The notes under the pieces: generated by a model
What the model saw: only the letters and a program-made list of their open reading frames with translations
Database searches by the model: none
What the model was told of the DNA's origin: nothing
Shown: positions 27,482-37,268 of the stretch, piece by piece
Position numbering within the stretch: position 1 is the stretch's first letter
Layout: every line of letters begins with the position of its first letter
Translations under genes and position numbers: made by a program
From: Microbacterium sp. zg-Y818
GTDB lineage: Bacteria > Actinomycetota > Actinomycetes > Actinomycetales > Microbacteriaceae
Assembly (NCBI RefSeq): GCF_030246905.1
Contig: NZ_CP126741.1
Span: forward strand, 434,001-498,000
DNA: 64,000 nucleotides
Reading direction: 5' to 3'

Positions 27482-27552
27482 CGGTTGATTCCCCGGTCGT
27501 TGATTCCCCGGTCGTTGTGCTCCCGGTCGTTGAGCTCCCGGTCGTTGAGCGA
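27482..27552. repeat. Tandem 15-bp repeats between cohesin and amidase genes
   Basis: Four to five near copies of CGGTCGTTGATTCCC, with variants ending TGTGCTCC, GAGCTCC and GAGCGAG. The last copy runs into GAGGGCGCTGTGCGCCCGAG, a short palindrome. They fill most of the 122-base gap. They could form RNA structures that uncouple the two genes. Confidence 0.75.
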
Positions 27553-27590
27553 GGGCGCTGTGCGCCCGAGACGAAACGCCGCACCCCCGC

Positions 27591-28346
27591 TCACGCCCTG
27601 ACCTCCCCACGGCGACGGCGCAACGCGAACACCACACCGAGCGCGAGCACGCCCACACCTGCGGCGCCCGCGACGATCCACATCACGACGTCACCACCGG
27701 TCGATGCCAGCGACCCCGCGGGCGCGCCGGCGCGGTCGGCGGCATCCACGTCACCGTCCGTCGCGCCGCCGGCCGGTGCACCCGTGGCCGGAGTGCTGGG
27801 CGCAGGGGTGGGGGCCGGCGCGCTGCCCGGCGCCGCGGCGATCTCGACCGTGGCCGTGACTGGCTGAGGCAGCGCCTGCGACGCGCTCGTCGAGTCGATG
27901 AAGGTGGCGGCATCCAGGCTGATCGTCGCCGGGCCCGAGGCGAGGGCGGTGAACGAGAAGGTCACGAGGTCGTGCGGTCCGGCGAGGCCGGGCGACGTGC
28001 CGAGTCGGGTGCTCGTGAATGTGACCGTGCCGGCCGATTCGGTGACCGTGCCGTAGCCGCCGGCCGGGTAGGTCTCGCTGCCGTCGGTGAAAGCCAGCAG
28101 GGCGGGGTCGTAGCCGACGGTGAGGTCGTAGGCGAAGAGGTCCGCGCCGGCGTCGGCGGCCACCGTCACGGTGACGGAGTCGCCCGCGGTGACGGTGGCG
28201 GGAGCGGTGACGGTGACGCCGCTGGCCGCGTGGGCTGCGGGAGCCAGCGCGAGCGAGCCGCCGAAGACCGCGACGGCTGCCGTCAGCAGCGCGAGCGCTC
28301 GGGTGCGGGCACGACGTGGTCGTGCGCGGAGGGTGGTTTCAAGCAT
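27591..28346 (-). CDS. Wall-anchored cohesin-like protein with LAxTG sorting signal
   Basis: 251 residues. A twin-basic N-terminus and hydrophobic helix end in AHA-A (cleavage about 40). Residues about 43-170 fit a cohesin fold: TVTAGDSVTVTVAA, then FAYDLTVGYDPALLAF, GTVTFTSTRLG, LVTFSFTALASGPATISL. A Pro/Ala/Thr linker follows. The C-terminus is a sorting signal: LASTG (213-217), a hydrophobic helix, and the basic tail RRRRG. LAxTG is the class E sortase motif. The protein should be fixed to the wall with its cohesin domain exposed. ATG 28346 is preferred (GAGGAAGGACC upstream). It lies directly upstream of the dockerin amidase on the same strand. Confidence 0.82.
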   Translation of the reverse strand: MLETTLRARPRRARTRALALLTAAVAVFGGSLALAPAAHAASGVTVTAPATVTAGDSVTVTVAADAGADLFAYDLTVGYDPALLAFTDGSETYPAGGYGTVTESAGTVTFTSTRLGTSPGLAGPHDLVTFSFTALASGPATISLDAATFIDSTSASQALPQPVTATVEIAAAPGSAPAPTPAPSTPATGAPAGGATDGDVDAADRAGAPAGSLASTGGDVVMWIVAGAAGVGVLALGVVFALRRRRGEVRA

Positions 28347-28577
28347 GCGAAAGCAGGTCCTTCCTCGGTGGAGGGATGCCGACGCACGCACCCGGCGCAT
28401 GTCGCGCCGGCGCGTCCCTGGGGGATGGTCAGGACTCTTTCAGTGCCAGATTTCGCGGGCGTTTCCGCGTGTTTCGCGGGGTGGCGAGGCGGCGATGAGG
28501 AAGGCCGGCGCTCGAAGAAACGTTCGATGGTCGGCTGGCCAGGCGTTCTTTGAGGGTGGCGTGATTCATTGGCGGAG

Positions 28578-28607
28578 TTATCCACAGAAGAAGATTTGTT
28601 CTATACT
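28578..28607 (+). promoter_or_regulatory. Promoter of the DUF222/HNH gene
   Basis: TTATCC (28578-28583), an 18-base spacer and TATACT (28602-28607). This is an A/T-rich patch in a G/C-rich region, 22 bases before the ATG. Confidence 0.5.
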
Positions 28608-28628
28608 CGTGGGTACTTCCGGCGTATC

Positions 28629-29984
28629 ATGATTCGTATGAACGAGCCACTTCAGAGCCTCATCGCAGCGGTCGCCGCTGTGGCGGAAGCGTGGCCGGCG
28701 GGCGCGATCGAGGGGACGACAGGCTCGTCCCTCGTCGCCCTGAACGATGAGCTCGGCAAGGTGCGCAGGCTCACCGACGGGCTCCACTCGCAGGTGGCGG
28801 CCGAGATCGCCCGGCAGTCGCGCCCCGAGCTCGGGCCCGACGGATTGGCCAAGTCGCAGGGCTACCGCAATCCCACGGCGCTCATCGCGGCCACGACGGG
28901 GTCGACCAACGGTGAGGCGGCTCGGCTGGTGCAGGTGGGTGAAGCGACCGCACCCCGGCTGCTGCTCACGGGTGAGCGGGCGCCGGCGCGGCATCCGCAC
29001 GTGGCCTCCGGGGTCGAGGCGGGGAGCATCGGCTCGGCGGCCGCCTCCGCGATCATCAGCATGCTCGACAAGGTGGTCATGCGCGCGGGGCGCGAGGCGA
29101 CGGATGCCGCAGAGCGGATGCTGGTCGAGCAGGCCCCCGGGCTCACCAGCGATCAGCTGGCGAAGGTCATCGCGCGGGCCGAAGCCTGGCTCGACCCCGA
29201 CGGCGTCGAGCCGCGCGAAGAAGAGCTGCGTTCGCAGCGCTACCTGCACATCCGGGAGGAGCGCAACGGCATGACGTCGCTGTCGGCGTTGCTCGACCCC
29301 GAGCATGCGGCCCCCGTTCGGGCGGCGATCGAGGCGCTCGTCACGGCGGACCTCCGCGCACCGCGAAGCTCCGACTCACCCGACGCAAACCCGGCCCGCC
29401 GCTCGATCCCGCAGTTGCAGGCCGACGCGCTCGCGCGGCTGTGCGCCCACGCCCTGGGGTGCGACCGCACCGATCTGCCGCTCGAGGGAGCGACCGTGGT
29501 GGTGCGGGTGTCGCTCGACGACCTCGAGAACGGCACGGGCACTGGTGTCATCGACGGCATGACCCAGCCCGTCTCGATCGGCACGGTGCGGCGCATGGCC
29601 GCCGGCGGAGCAGTGATCCCCTGCGTGCTGGGCGGCAAGAGCGAGATTCTCGACTGGGGGCGCAAGAAGCGGCTCTTCACCAAGGCGCAGAAGCTGGCGC
29701 TCATCGAGCGCGACGGAGGATGCGCCGGGTGCGGCGCCCCGCCAGGACTGACCCGGGTGCACCACCTGCGATGGTGGCTGCGAGACGGTGGCCCTACCGA
29801 CCTGTCGAACGGCGTTCTGCTCTGCGACTCCTGCCACCATCGGGTGCACGACAACGGCTACGAGGTGCGCGTCGACGGGGTGGGGGCCCTGGCAGAGGTG
29901 TGGTTCATCCCACCGCCGTGGGTCGATCCGGCTCGAACGCCGAGGCGCGGAGCGCGCAAGCGGTTCGACTTCGTCCCGGCGTGA
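28629..29984 (+). CDS. DUF222 / HNH endonuclease (13E12 repeat family)
   Basis: 451 residues. The N-terminal and central DUF222 region covers about 15-340. The C-terminal HNH nuclease has CAGCGAPPG (first zinc Cys pair), VHHLRWW (catalytic His), LSNGVLLCDSCHHRVH (Asn and second zinc site). Such genes are present in many copies in Microbacteriaceae and mycobacteria and behave like selfish or repair-linked elements; the target is not known. ATG 28629 and ATG 28638 are both possible and neither has a clear ribosome site. It stands alone and is followed by a strong bidirectional terminator. Confidence 0.88.
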   Translation: MIRMNEPLQSLIAAVAAVAEAWPAGAIEGTTGSSLVALNDELGKVRRLTDGLHSQVAAEIARQSRPELGPDGLAKSQGYRNPTALIAATTGSTNGEAARLVQVGEATAPRLLLTGERAPARHPHVASGVEAGSIGSAAASAIISMLDKVVMRAGREATDAAERMLVEQAPGLTSDQLAKVIARAEAWLDPDGVEPREEELRSQRYLHIREERNGMTSLSALLDPEHAAPVRAAIEALVTADLRAPRSSDSPDANPARRSIPQLQADALARLCAHALGCDRTDLPLEGATVVVRVSLDDLENGTGTGVIDGMTQPVSIGTVRRMAAGGAVIPCVLGGKSEILDWGRKKRLFTKAQKLALIERDGGCAGCGAPPGLTRVHHLRWWLRDGGPTDLSNGVLLCDSCHHRVHDNGYEVRVDGVGALAEVWFIPPPWVDPARTPRRGARKRFDFVPA

Positions 29985-30014
29985 GCGCGAGCTGTGCACA
30001 CATGCGCGCGCACG

Positions 30015-30056
30015 AAGAAAGCGGCCGCCCCCGGTAAAGGGGACGGCCGCTTTCTT
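30015..30056. terminator. Bidirectional terminator between HNH and csbD-like genes
   Basis: Perfect 13-bp arms AAGAAAGCGGCCG / CGGCCGCTTTCTT (30015-30027, 30044-30056) with an inner CCCC/GGGG extension. The A-rich and T-rich ends serve both converging genes. Confidence 0.85.
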
Positions 30057-30064
30057 GTATGGGC

Positions 30065-30241
30065 CTACTTGTCGGTGAAGGCGTCCTTGACCTCATCCGC
30101 GGCCTGCTTGCCCTTGCCCTTGGCCTGGTCGACGTGGCCTTCGGTCTCCATCGACTTGTCGTCGGTCGCCTTGCCGATGCCCTCCTTGGCCTTGCCCTTA
30201 AGCTCTTCGGCCTTGTGCTTCATGTCGTCTCCGATGCCCAT
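30065..30241 (-). CDS. CsbD-family stress protein
   Basis: 58 residues, highly charged and Lys/Glu/Gly-rich with no hydrophobic core. The pattern KHKAEELKGKAKEGIGKATD followed by ETEGHVDQAKGKGKQ is the CsbD repeat layout. CsbD proteins are general-stress proteins of unknown mechanism. ATG 30241 has GAAGGAGA upstream. It is the last gene of a minus-strand group with the PRC-barrel protein and the membrane protein, 33 bases after the former. Confidence 0.88.
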   Translation of the reverse strand: MGIGDDMKHKAEELKGKAKEGIGKATDDKSMETEGHVDQAKGKGKQAADEVKDAFTDK

Positions 30242-30274
30242 GGGCGTCTCCTTCTCTTGGGGGCCACGACCGCG

Positions 30275-30981
<707 letters not shown>

Positions 30982-30985
<4 letters not shown>

Positions 30986-31644
30986 ATCTCCTGTCGGCCG
31001 AGGCCGACGCGGTCGACCTTGCGGTGGTAGCGCATGCCCGCCGCGCCTCCGAGCAGTGCGCCGATGAGCGCGACGATCGCGGAGCCGATGGCGGTGAGGA
31101 TGCCGGTGAGGGTCGCCGACTCGGCATCCACCGGAATGGCCGGGATGCCCTGCAGGCTGCCGAACATCTCCCACTGGCTGCCGGCGACGGCGGTGACGAT
31201 GGCGACGATGATGGCGATGACGACTGCCCAGATCCATACGGCGAGGCCCTGCTTGAGCCCGCTGAACCGCGCCATGCGGCCGGCGACGTATCCGCCGGCG
31301 AAGTACGAGATGAGCAGGATCAGCCCGAGGATGATCGCACCGATCACACCTGCAGTGGTGGCGTCGTCGGCGACGGCATCGGCCACCTCGTCGGTGGTCG
31401 CGCCGGATCCCGCGCCGACGGCGAGGCCGATGCCGGTCGCAAGCGCGGTCAGCAGCACGGCGGTGCCCATTGCGGTCAGCCAGCCGAAGAAGGCGGATCC
31501 GAACTTGAACCCGCCGAAGCGGTCCTTCTCGCGCGCGAGCACGTCGCGCTGCAGAGTGTGGGTCCGATCCACCGGCACGGCGGCGCCGGTGGAGCTGGCG
31601 TCATAGACCGGCGTGCCCGGCTCCCGGGCGTCTGAAGAAGTCAT
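30982..31644 (-). CDS. Four-helix membrane protein, stress-group
   Basis: 220 residues. A polar N-terminus of about 45 residues is followed by four membrane helices: [57 protein letters not shown] and [18 protein letters not shown]. The glycine-rich helices with [11 protein letters not shown] resemble YrzE/TIGR04086-type proteins; no enzymatic motif is seen. It heads the minus-strand group with the PRC-barrel and CsbD proteins and overlaps the former by 4 bases. Function is unknown. Confidence 0.75.
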
Positions 31645-31780
31645 GGCCTCGAAGCTAATCGGCAGGGCTCCGGACGGCGAGGGGGTTGCGACGGTCGGAT
31701 GCCGCGCGTAATCTCGCCCGGTCGCACGGGTGCCCCCGTGGTCCCGTGCCCGCTCAGCAGGGGAGCGGGGCCCGGCATGC

Positions 31781-31786
31781 TAAGCT
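31781..31786 (+). promoter_or_regulatory. -10 hexamer of the rplM-rpsI unit
   Basis: TAAGCT about 140 bases before the rplM GTG; no good -35 is seen. The intervening leader has no open frame and may carry autoregulatory structure, which I could not identify. Confidence 0.4.
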
Positions 31787-31929
31787 GTCTCTTTGGTGCA
31801 GGCCGCCTGCTGGCCGGCACCGCGAACGTGAGCCCTCCACTGGCGTGTTCGACCGTCTTCGACGGACTCGAACCACCCCGGAGTGGGATTCACGAACTCC
31901 TCCGTTCGACACAAGAAAGCAGCACTATC

Positions 31930-32376
31930 GTGACGCGCACTTTCACCCCCAAGGCTGGCGAGATCCAGCGCGAGTGGCTGGTCATCGACGCAACCGACGT
32001 CGTCCTCGGCCGCCTCGCCTCGCACGCCGCCGCGCTTCTGCGTGGCAAGCACAAGCCGACGTTCGTCAACCACCTGGACTCCGGCGACTTCGTGATCATC
32101 GTCAACGCCGACAAGGTGGCGCTGACCGGTCAGAAGCTGCAGAAGAAGCGGGCCTACCGCCACTCGGGCTACCCGGGCGGCCTCAAGTCGGTCTCCTACG
32201 AGGAGCTGCTCGAGAAGAACCCCGAGCGCGCCGTCGAGAAGGCAGTGCGCGGCATGCTGCCCAAGAACAGCATCGGTCGCCAGCAGCTGTCGAAGCTGAA
32301 GGTCTACCGCGGTGCCGAGCACCCGCACTCGGCGCAGCAGCCCAAGACGTACACCCTCGACCAGGTCGCCCAGTAA
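31930..32376 (+). CDS. rplM: 50S ribosomal protein L13
   Basis: 148 residues, the normal length. Landmarks are [51 protein letters not shown] and [15 protein letters not shown]. It binds 23S rRNA early in large-subunit assembly. GTG 31930 is used; the frame extends upstream but has no ribosomal sequence there. It is cotranscribed with rpsI, 30 bases on. Confidence 0.97.
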   Translation: MTRTFTPKAGEIQREWLVIDATDVVLGRLASHAAALLRGKHKPTFVNHLDSGDFVIIVNADKVALTGQKLQKKRAYRHSGYPGGLKSVSYEELLEKNPERAVEKAVRGMLPKNSIGRQQLSKLKVYRGAEHPHSAQQPKTYTLDQVAQ

Positions 32377-32406
32377 GCGCCCCCTCAGATTTAAGGACAA
32401 AAACTG

Positions 32407-32883
32407 ATGGCGAACATCGAAGAGACCCCGCAGAACTACTCCACTGAGACGCCCGCCGAAGAGGCCCAGGCCAGCGCCCCGCGCCCCGTGCTGTCGGTTC
32501 CCGGCGCAGCAGTCGGCCGTCGCAAGCAGGCCATTGCCCGCGTGCGACTGATCCCCGGCTCGGGCACCATCACGGTCAACGGCCGGACGCTCGAGGACTA
32601 CTTCCCCAACAAGCTGCACCAGCAGCTGATCAACGACCCGTTCACGGTGCTGAACCTCGCCGGTGGCTACGACGTCATCGCGCGCATCTCCGGCGGTGGC
32701 CCCTCGGGTCAGGCCGGCGCCCTGCGCCTCGGCATCGCTCGGTCGCTGAACCAGATCGACGAAGAGAACAACCGTCCGACCCTGAAGAAGGCCGGCTTCC
32801 TCTCGCGCGACGCTCGCGTCAAGGAGCGCAAGAAGGCCGGTCTCAAGAAGGCCCGCAAGGCGCCTCAGTACTCGAAGCGCTGA
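32407..32883 (+). CDS. rpsI: 30S ribosomal protein S9
   Basis: 158 residues. A variable acidic N-terminal extension of about 30 residues is common in actinobacteria. The core then follows: [62 protein letters not shown] and the invariant C-terminal KR that reaches the P-site tRNA. ATG 32407 lies after AAGGACAAAAACTG. glmM starts 11 bases after the stop. Confidence 0.97.
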   Translation: MANIEETPQNYSTETPAEEAQASAPRPVLSVPGAAVGRRKQAIARVRLIPGSGTITVNGRTLEDYFPNKLHQQLINDPFTVLNLAGGYDVIARISGGGPSGQAGALRLGIARSLNQIDEENNRPTLKKAGFLSRDARVKERKKAGLKKARKAPQYSKR

Positions 32884-32894
32884 TCCGAACGCAC

Positions 32895-34259
32895 ATGGCG
32901 CTGTTCGGTACGGATGGTGTGCGGGGGCTGGCCAACGGCTCCCTCACCGCCGACCTCGCGCTCTCCCTGGCCCAGGCGACTGCTGTCGTCCTGGGCCAGG
33001 GGCGTATCGCGGCAGCTCGGCGCAAGGCGGGCAAGCGGCTCACCGCCGTCGTCGCCCGCGATCCCCGGATTTCGGGCGAATTCCTGTCGGCCGCCGTCTC
33101 GGCGGGCCTGGCCTCGTCCGGTGTCGACGTGCTCGACGCCGGCGTGCTGCCGACCCCGGCGGCGGCATTCCTCGTCGCCGACCGCGACGCCGACTTCGGC
33201 GTCATGGTCTCGGCGTCGCACAACCCCGCGCCCGACAACGGCATCAAGATCTTCGCCCGGGGCGGCTCGAAGCTGCCCGACGAGGTGGAGGCGCGCATCG
33301 AGGCGGCCATGGGCGGCCCGAAGCTGCAGCCCACCGGCGGCGCCGTCGGGCGCATCAGCCGCTTCGCCGACGCCGAGGATCGCTACGTCGTGCACCTGCT
33401 CGGCTCGCTTCCGTATCGCCTCGATGGCCTGCACGTCGTGCTGGACTGCGCCCACGGCGCGGCATCCGGTGTGTCGCCTGAGACCTTCCGCGATGCCGGT
33501 GCGCGCGTCACCGTGATCGGTGCGGACCCCGACGGCATCAACATCAACGAAGGTGTCGGCTCGACGCACCTGGACGTGCTCGCCGGTGAAGTGGTGCGCG
33601 TGGGGGCCGACCTCGGCATCGCGCACGACGGCGACGCCGATCGCTGCCTCGCCGTCGACGCCGCAGGCAACATCGTCGACGGTGACCAGATCATGGCGAT
33701 CCTCGCGCTGTCGATGCAGCGCCGCGGGCGCCTGAAGGACGACACGCTCGTCGCGACCGTGATGAGCAACCTCGGCCTGCACCGGGCGATGACCGACCAC
33801 GGCATCCGCGTCGAGCAGACCGGCGTCGGTGACCGGTACGTGCTGGAGCGCATGGCGGCGGGCGGGTTCTCGCTCGGCGGCGAGCAGTCCGGCCACGTCA
33901 TCATGAGCGAGTTCGCCACGACCGGCGACGGCCTGCTGACGGGGTTGCACCTGGCCGCCGAGGTGGCACGCACCGGGCGCACCCTGGCCGAGCTGGCATC
34001 GGTGATGACGGTGTACCCGCAGGTGCTCATCAACGTCACCGGCGTCGACCGCACACGGGTGAACGACGACGAGGGTGTGCAGACGGCAGTCGCGAAGGCG
34101 GCGGCATCGCTGGGGCTCTCGGGCCGCGTGCTGCTGCGGCCTTCGGGCACCGAGCAGCTGGTGCGGGTGATGGTGGAGGCCGAGACGGCCGACAGCGCCG
34201 CATCCGTGGCCGAAGGCCTCGCCGATGTCGTGCGTGACCGGCTCGCGCTTCCCGTCTGA
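32895..34259 (+). CDS. glmM: Phosphoglucosamine mutase
   Basis: 454 residues. It interconverts glucosamine-6-phosphate and glucosamine-1-phosphate for UDP-GlcNAc and thus peptidoglycan. It has LFGTDGVRG at the N-terminus, the phospho-serine loop [16 protein letters not shown], the Mg site HDGDADRC, the sugar loop GEQSGHV and the phosphate-binding [14 protein letters not shown]. All four domains are present. It is 11 bases after rpsI, a common actinobacterial arrangement, and works with glmS at 40993. Confidence 0.96.
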   Translation: MALFGTDGVRGLANGSLTADLALSLAQATAVVLGQGRIAAARRKAGKRLTAVVARDPRISGEFLSAAVSAGLASSGVDVLDAGVLPTPAAAFLVADRDADFGVMVSASHNPAPDNGIKIFARGGSKLPDEVEARIEAAMGGPKLQPTGGAVGRISRFADAEDRYVVHLLGSLPYRLDGLHVVLDCAHGAASGVSPETFRDAGARVTVIGADPDGININEGVGSTHLDVLAGEVVRVGADLGIAHDGDADRCLAVDAAGNIVDGDQIMAILALSMQRRGRLKDDTLVATVMSNLGLHRAMTDHGIRVEQTGVGDRYVLERMAAGGFSLGGEQSGHVIMSEFATTGDGLLTGLHLAAEVARTGRTLAELASVMTVYPQVLINVTGVDRTRVNDDEGVQTAVAKAAASLGLSGRVLLRPSGTEQLVRVMVEAETADSAASVAEGLADVVRDRLALPV

Positions 34260-34479
34260 CGCGCGGCGGCGTCATATGGCGCGCGTCGGCTTGAGCGCGA
34301 CATCGCGGATGCGATAGAACAGGGGGAGCACGGCAGCGGAGCCGCGCTGACGTTGCATCCCCCCACGCGACGTCGCCACTTCTTCGCCGCCGTCTTGGTC
34401 CGCGCTCGTGCACGAGCGGCCGGGACCGCGAGAGGGCCGCGCCACTGGGGGGCGGTCCTCTCCGCCCTCCCCGGTTGCC

Positions 34480-34493
34480 GAGTGAGTACTCGC
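34480..34493. repeat. GAGTGAGTAYTCGC motif, single copy
   Basis: One copy of a 14-base motif also found at 42841-42872 (inverted pair) and 58877-58950 (four-copy array). It lies just beyond the ppx stop. Confidence 0.7.
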
Positions 34494-34498
34494 GAGCG

Positions 34499-35443
34499 TC
34501 AGGAGCCGGGGGCGCTCCAGGACAGCGACTCGATGTAGCGCAGCAGCACGCCTTCGCGCAGGGCCCAAGGGCTCACCTCGAGCTCCTCGACGTCGAGCGC
34601 CTTCATCGCCTGGTGCATCACCACCGCCGCCGCGACGATCTGGAACGACCGGTCCGCCGTGATCCCGGGCAGCGCCTCGCGCGCCTCGGCCGGCATCCGC
34701 GCCATGCGCGGGATCCACGCCTTCAGCGCCGCGCGCGGCAGCACCATGCGCTCGATCCCCGACCACCCCGGCACCGGGTACCCCGCGAGCTTCGCCAGCG
34801 ACCGGATGGCCTTCGACGACCCGACCACGTGATCGGGGCGCGGCATTCCCGAGAACATCTCCGCGACCGGCGCCAGCGTCTTGCGCGCATGCTTGCGCAG
34901 CCGCTCGACCTCGTCGTCGCCGGGCGGGTCGTTCGGCAGGTACTTCACCGTCATGCGCCCGGCCCCGAGCGGAACGGATGCCGCGGCATCCGGAAGCTCG
35001 TCTGCCCCCGCCGCCAGCTCGAGTGACCCGCCGCCGATGTCGAACAACAGGATCTGGCCGGCCGACCAGCCGAACCACCGCCGCACCGCGAGGAACGTGA
35101 ACCGCGCTTCGGTCTCGCCGCCGAGCACCTGCAGCTCCTGCCCGAGCGCCTCTTCGAGACGCGCGATGACCGCCTTGCCGTTCTTCGCCTCGCGCACCGC
35201 GCTCGTCGCCGTCGCGAGCAGCTCCGCGACGTTCTCGCGCGCCACCGTCTCGCGGGCCTCGGTCACGGCCGCCACCAGAGCGGCCACGCCCTCGTCGCTG
35301 ATCGAGCCGTCGGGCTCGAGATAGCGCATCAGCCGCAGCACCGTGCGCTGGCTGGTCGTCGCGTGAGGCCTGCCGCCGGGGATCACGTCGGCGATCAGCA
35401 GGTGGACGGTGTTCGAACCGATGTCGAGGACTCCCAGGCGCAC
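34499..35443 (-). CDS. Ppx/GppA-family phosphatase
   Basis: 314 residues, the short two-domain form typical of actinobacteria. It shows the ASKHA phosphate-1 motif GVLDIGSNTVHLLIAD, ATATSAVREAKNG, the phosphate-2 motif LLFDIGGGSLEL, and VVGSSKAIRSLAKLAG. The reaction is hydrolysis of polyphosphate or of the pppGpp 5'-phosphate; sequence alone does not separate these. GTG 35443 is chosen because VRLGVLDIGSN is the family N-terminus; the frame upstream is not conserved-looking. It is convergent with glmM. Confidence 0.9.
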   Translation of the reverse strand: MRLGVLDIGSNTVHLLIADVIPGGRPHATTSQRTVLRLMRYLEPDGSISDEGVAALVAAVTEARETVARENVAELLATATSAVREAKNGKAVIARLEEALGQELQVLGGETEARFTFLAVRRWFGWSAGQILLFDIGGGSLELAAGADELPDAAASVPLGAGRMTVKYLPNDPPGDDEVERLRKHARKTLAPVAEMFSGMPRPDHVVGSSKAIRSLAKLAGYPVPGWSGIERMVLPRAALKAWIPRMARMPAEAREALPGITADRSFQIVAAAVVMHQAMKALDVEELEVSPWALREGVLLRYIESLSWSAPGS

Positions 35444-35687
35444 GGGGTCAGCGTAGCGGGGCGGATGCCACGGCGGCAGACGCCCGCGGCGGCACACGCC
35501 CGCGCCGGGCACGCCCGCGCCGGCCACGCCGGGCTGTTCCCGCGGGCGGGTGTGCGCAACGTCGGCGATCCGCGCCGCCGGCAGGCCCCGGGGCGCCCAG
35601 AACCGCATTCCGGCGCGACATGGCGACGTTGTGCCCGCGCGCGGCCTGCACCGACCCCGGGGCGGCGCACCGATACGATGGGGCGCG

Positions 35688-36659
35688 ATGGCCGAGACCC
35701 CTGCCGCCGGCGCGGCCGCAACCGACCCCGAGCCCCTCGCCCGCGAGCTCTACCGGGAGATCGACCGCGCCGATTGGGCGCGGTTGGCACGCGGCATGGC
35801 GAACCCGCTCACCGAGACCGAGGTCGTGCAGCTGCGCGGCATCGGCGACCGGCTCGACCTCGACGAGGTGCGCGAGGTGTACCTGCCCCTCAGCCGCCTG
35901 CTGTCGCTGTACGCCGAGAACACCAAGCGGCTCGGCGCAGAAGAGAGCGCGTTCCTCGGGGACAGCGACACGACGACGCCGTTCGTCGTGGCGGTGGCGG
36001 GCTCCGTCGCCGTCGGAAAGTCCACCATCGCCCGCCTGCTCCGGGAGCTCATGGCGCGCTGGCCCGGAACCCCGCGGGTGGAGCTGGTCACAACCGACGG
36101 GTTCCTCTACCCCAACGCCGAGCTCGAGCGCCGCGGCATCATGCACCGCAAGGGCTTTCCGGAGTCGTACGACCGCCGCGCCCTCGTCTCCTTCCTCACC
36201 GAGGTCAAGAGCGGCGCGGCCGAGGTGCGCGCCCCCTTCTACTCGCACATGCGCTACGACATCATCCCCGACGCGCACGTCACGGTGCGCCGGCCCGATG
36301 TGGTGATCGTCGAGGGCCTGAACGTGCTGCAGCCCCCGCCGTCGCCCCACGACGTCGCCGTCAGCGAACTGTTCGACTTCTCCATCTACATCGACGCCGA
36401 CGCCGAGCACATCACGCAGTGGTTCGTCGACCGGTTCCTGGCGCTGCGCCGCGCGGCTTTCAGCAACCCGAACTCGTTCTTCAACCGGTTCGCTCAGGTG
36501 GGCGACGATGAGGCCGTCGAGCTCGCCCTGGGCTTCTGGAACGACATCAACCTGCCGAACCTGCGCGAGAACGTCGAGCCCACGCGCCACCGGGCGACCC
36601 TCGTGCTGCAGAAGGGCCCGCATCACGGCGTGGAGCGTGTGCTGCTGCGCAAGCTCTGA
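35688..36659 (+). CDS. coaA: Pantothenate kinase, type I
   Basis: 323 residues. It phosphorylates pantothenate, the first step of coenzyme A synthesis. Present are the P-loop GSVAVGKSTIARLL, VELVTTDGFLYPN, GFPESYD, YDIIPD, VVIVEGLNVLQ and the C-terminal FWNDINLPNLRENVEPTR. Length and motifs match type I CoaA. ATG 35688 has TACGAT 8 bases upstream and no ribosome site, the leaderless pattern seen elsewhere here. It is divergent from ppx with about 245 bases between. Confidence 0.95.
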   Translation: MAETPAAGAAATDPEPLARELYREIDRADWARLARGMANPLTETEVVQLRGIGDRLDLDEVREVYLPLSRLLSLYAENTKRLGAEESAFLGDSDTTTPFVVAVAGSVAVGKSTIARLLRELMARWPGTPRVELVTTDGFLYPNAELERRGIMHRKGFPESYDRRALVSFLTEVKSGAAEVRAPFYSHMRYDIIPDAHVTVRRPDVVIVEGLNVLQPPPSPHDVAVSELFDFSIYIDADAEHITQWFVDRFLALRRAAFSNPNSFFNRFAQVGDDEAVELALGFWNDINLPNLRENVEPTRHRATLVLQKGPHHGVERVLLRKL

Positions 36660-37268
36660 GTGCCGCGAACAAGACCGGCGGATGCCGCGCCTTCAGCGCG
36701 CCGCGTCGCGGGTGTAGCGCCTGACACGATCCCTCTTGCGACGACCTGAGGGCGCGCCGAGGGCGGGGGCTGCGGGTCGCCTCAGGCTACGGTGGACGGC
36801 TCGGCCTGTTCGAGCCGAGTAAATGGATGCCGCGACTGGCGGGGCCTACGGCCGATGCGCTGCTGCGTCGGGCGGTGCACGGTGCGGCGCAACGACACGG
36901 CGCCGACGATGGCGTCGTGTGGGTGAATGACCCCGGATGGGCCCAAGACCTGCGTCGTGGCCGCACCGAGGCGCTGTACGACGTGTGGGCGAGGTGGTCG
37001 ATCGCCTGCTGTCAGCGCGCTCTCACTGACAGCAGGCGGCGTGCCCGCCCGGCGACGGTGCGCCGAGCGGACACGCCTGGGAGTGGCGACTCACGCCCTC
37101 TGGGGGAGGAGTGCGACCACCGTGGCGCACCGGATGCCAGATGGCCCCGGCGCGCGACACAGCGGTCGTCTTGGCTCGAGCATGAGCCGCCACATTCGGG
37201 GGCGTTGCCAGGCGGCAACGCCCGGGCACGTGCCCGGAAAGAGCGGAGGACGGGGCGCCCAGGTCACG
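36660..37268. other. Gene-free stretch with a 13-bp hairpin
   Basis: 609 bases between convergent genes. I see no frame with family sequence or ribosome site. A perfect dyad CGCCTGCTGTCAG / CTGACAGCAGGCG (37003-37015, 37026-37038) with a 10-base loop is the only structure; it lacks a T tract but may end transcription. Confidence 0.6.

Noticed and set aside
27469..27681. Longer N-terminus for the amidase
   Set aside because: The extension is Arg-rich, overlaps the cohesin gene and lacks a ribosome site, while ATG 27468 has a strong one and starts a signal peptide.
28581..28600. LexA box before the HNH gene
   Set aside because: Only a GTTC half-site is present; the partner half does not match.
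31787..31929. Known ribosomal-protein leader motif before rplM
   Set aside because: I could not match a described L13 leader structure by eye; a covariance search would decide.
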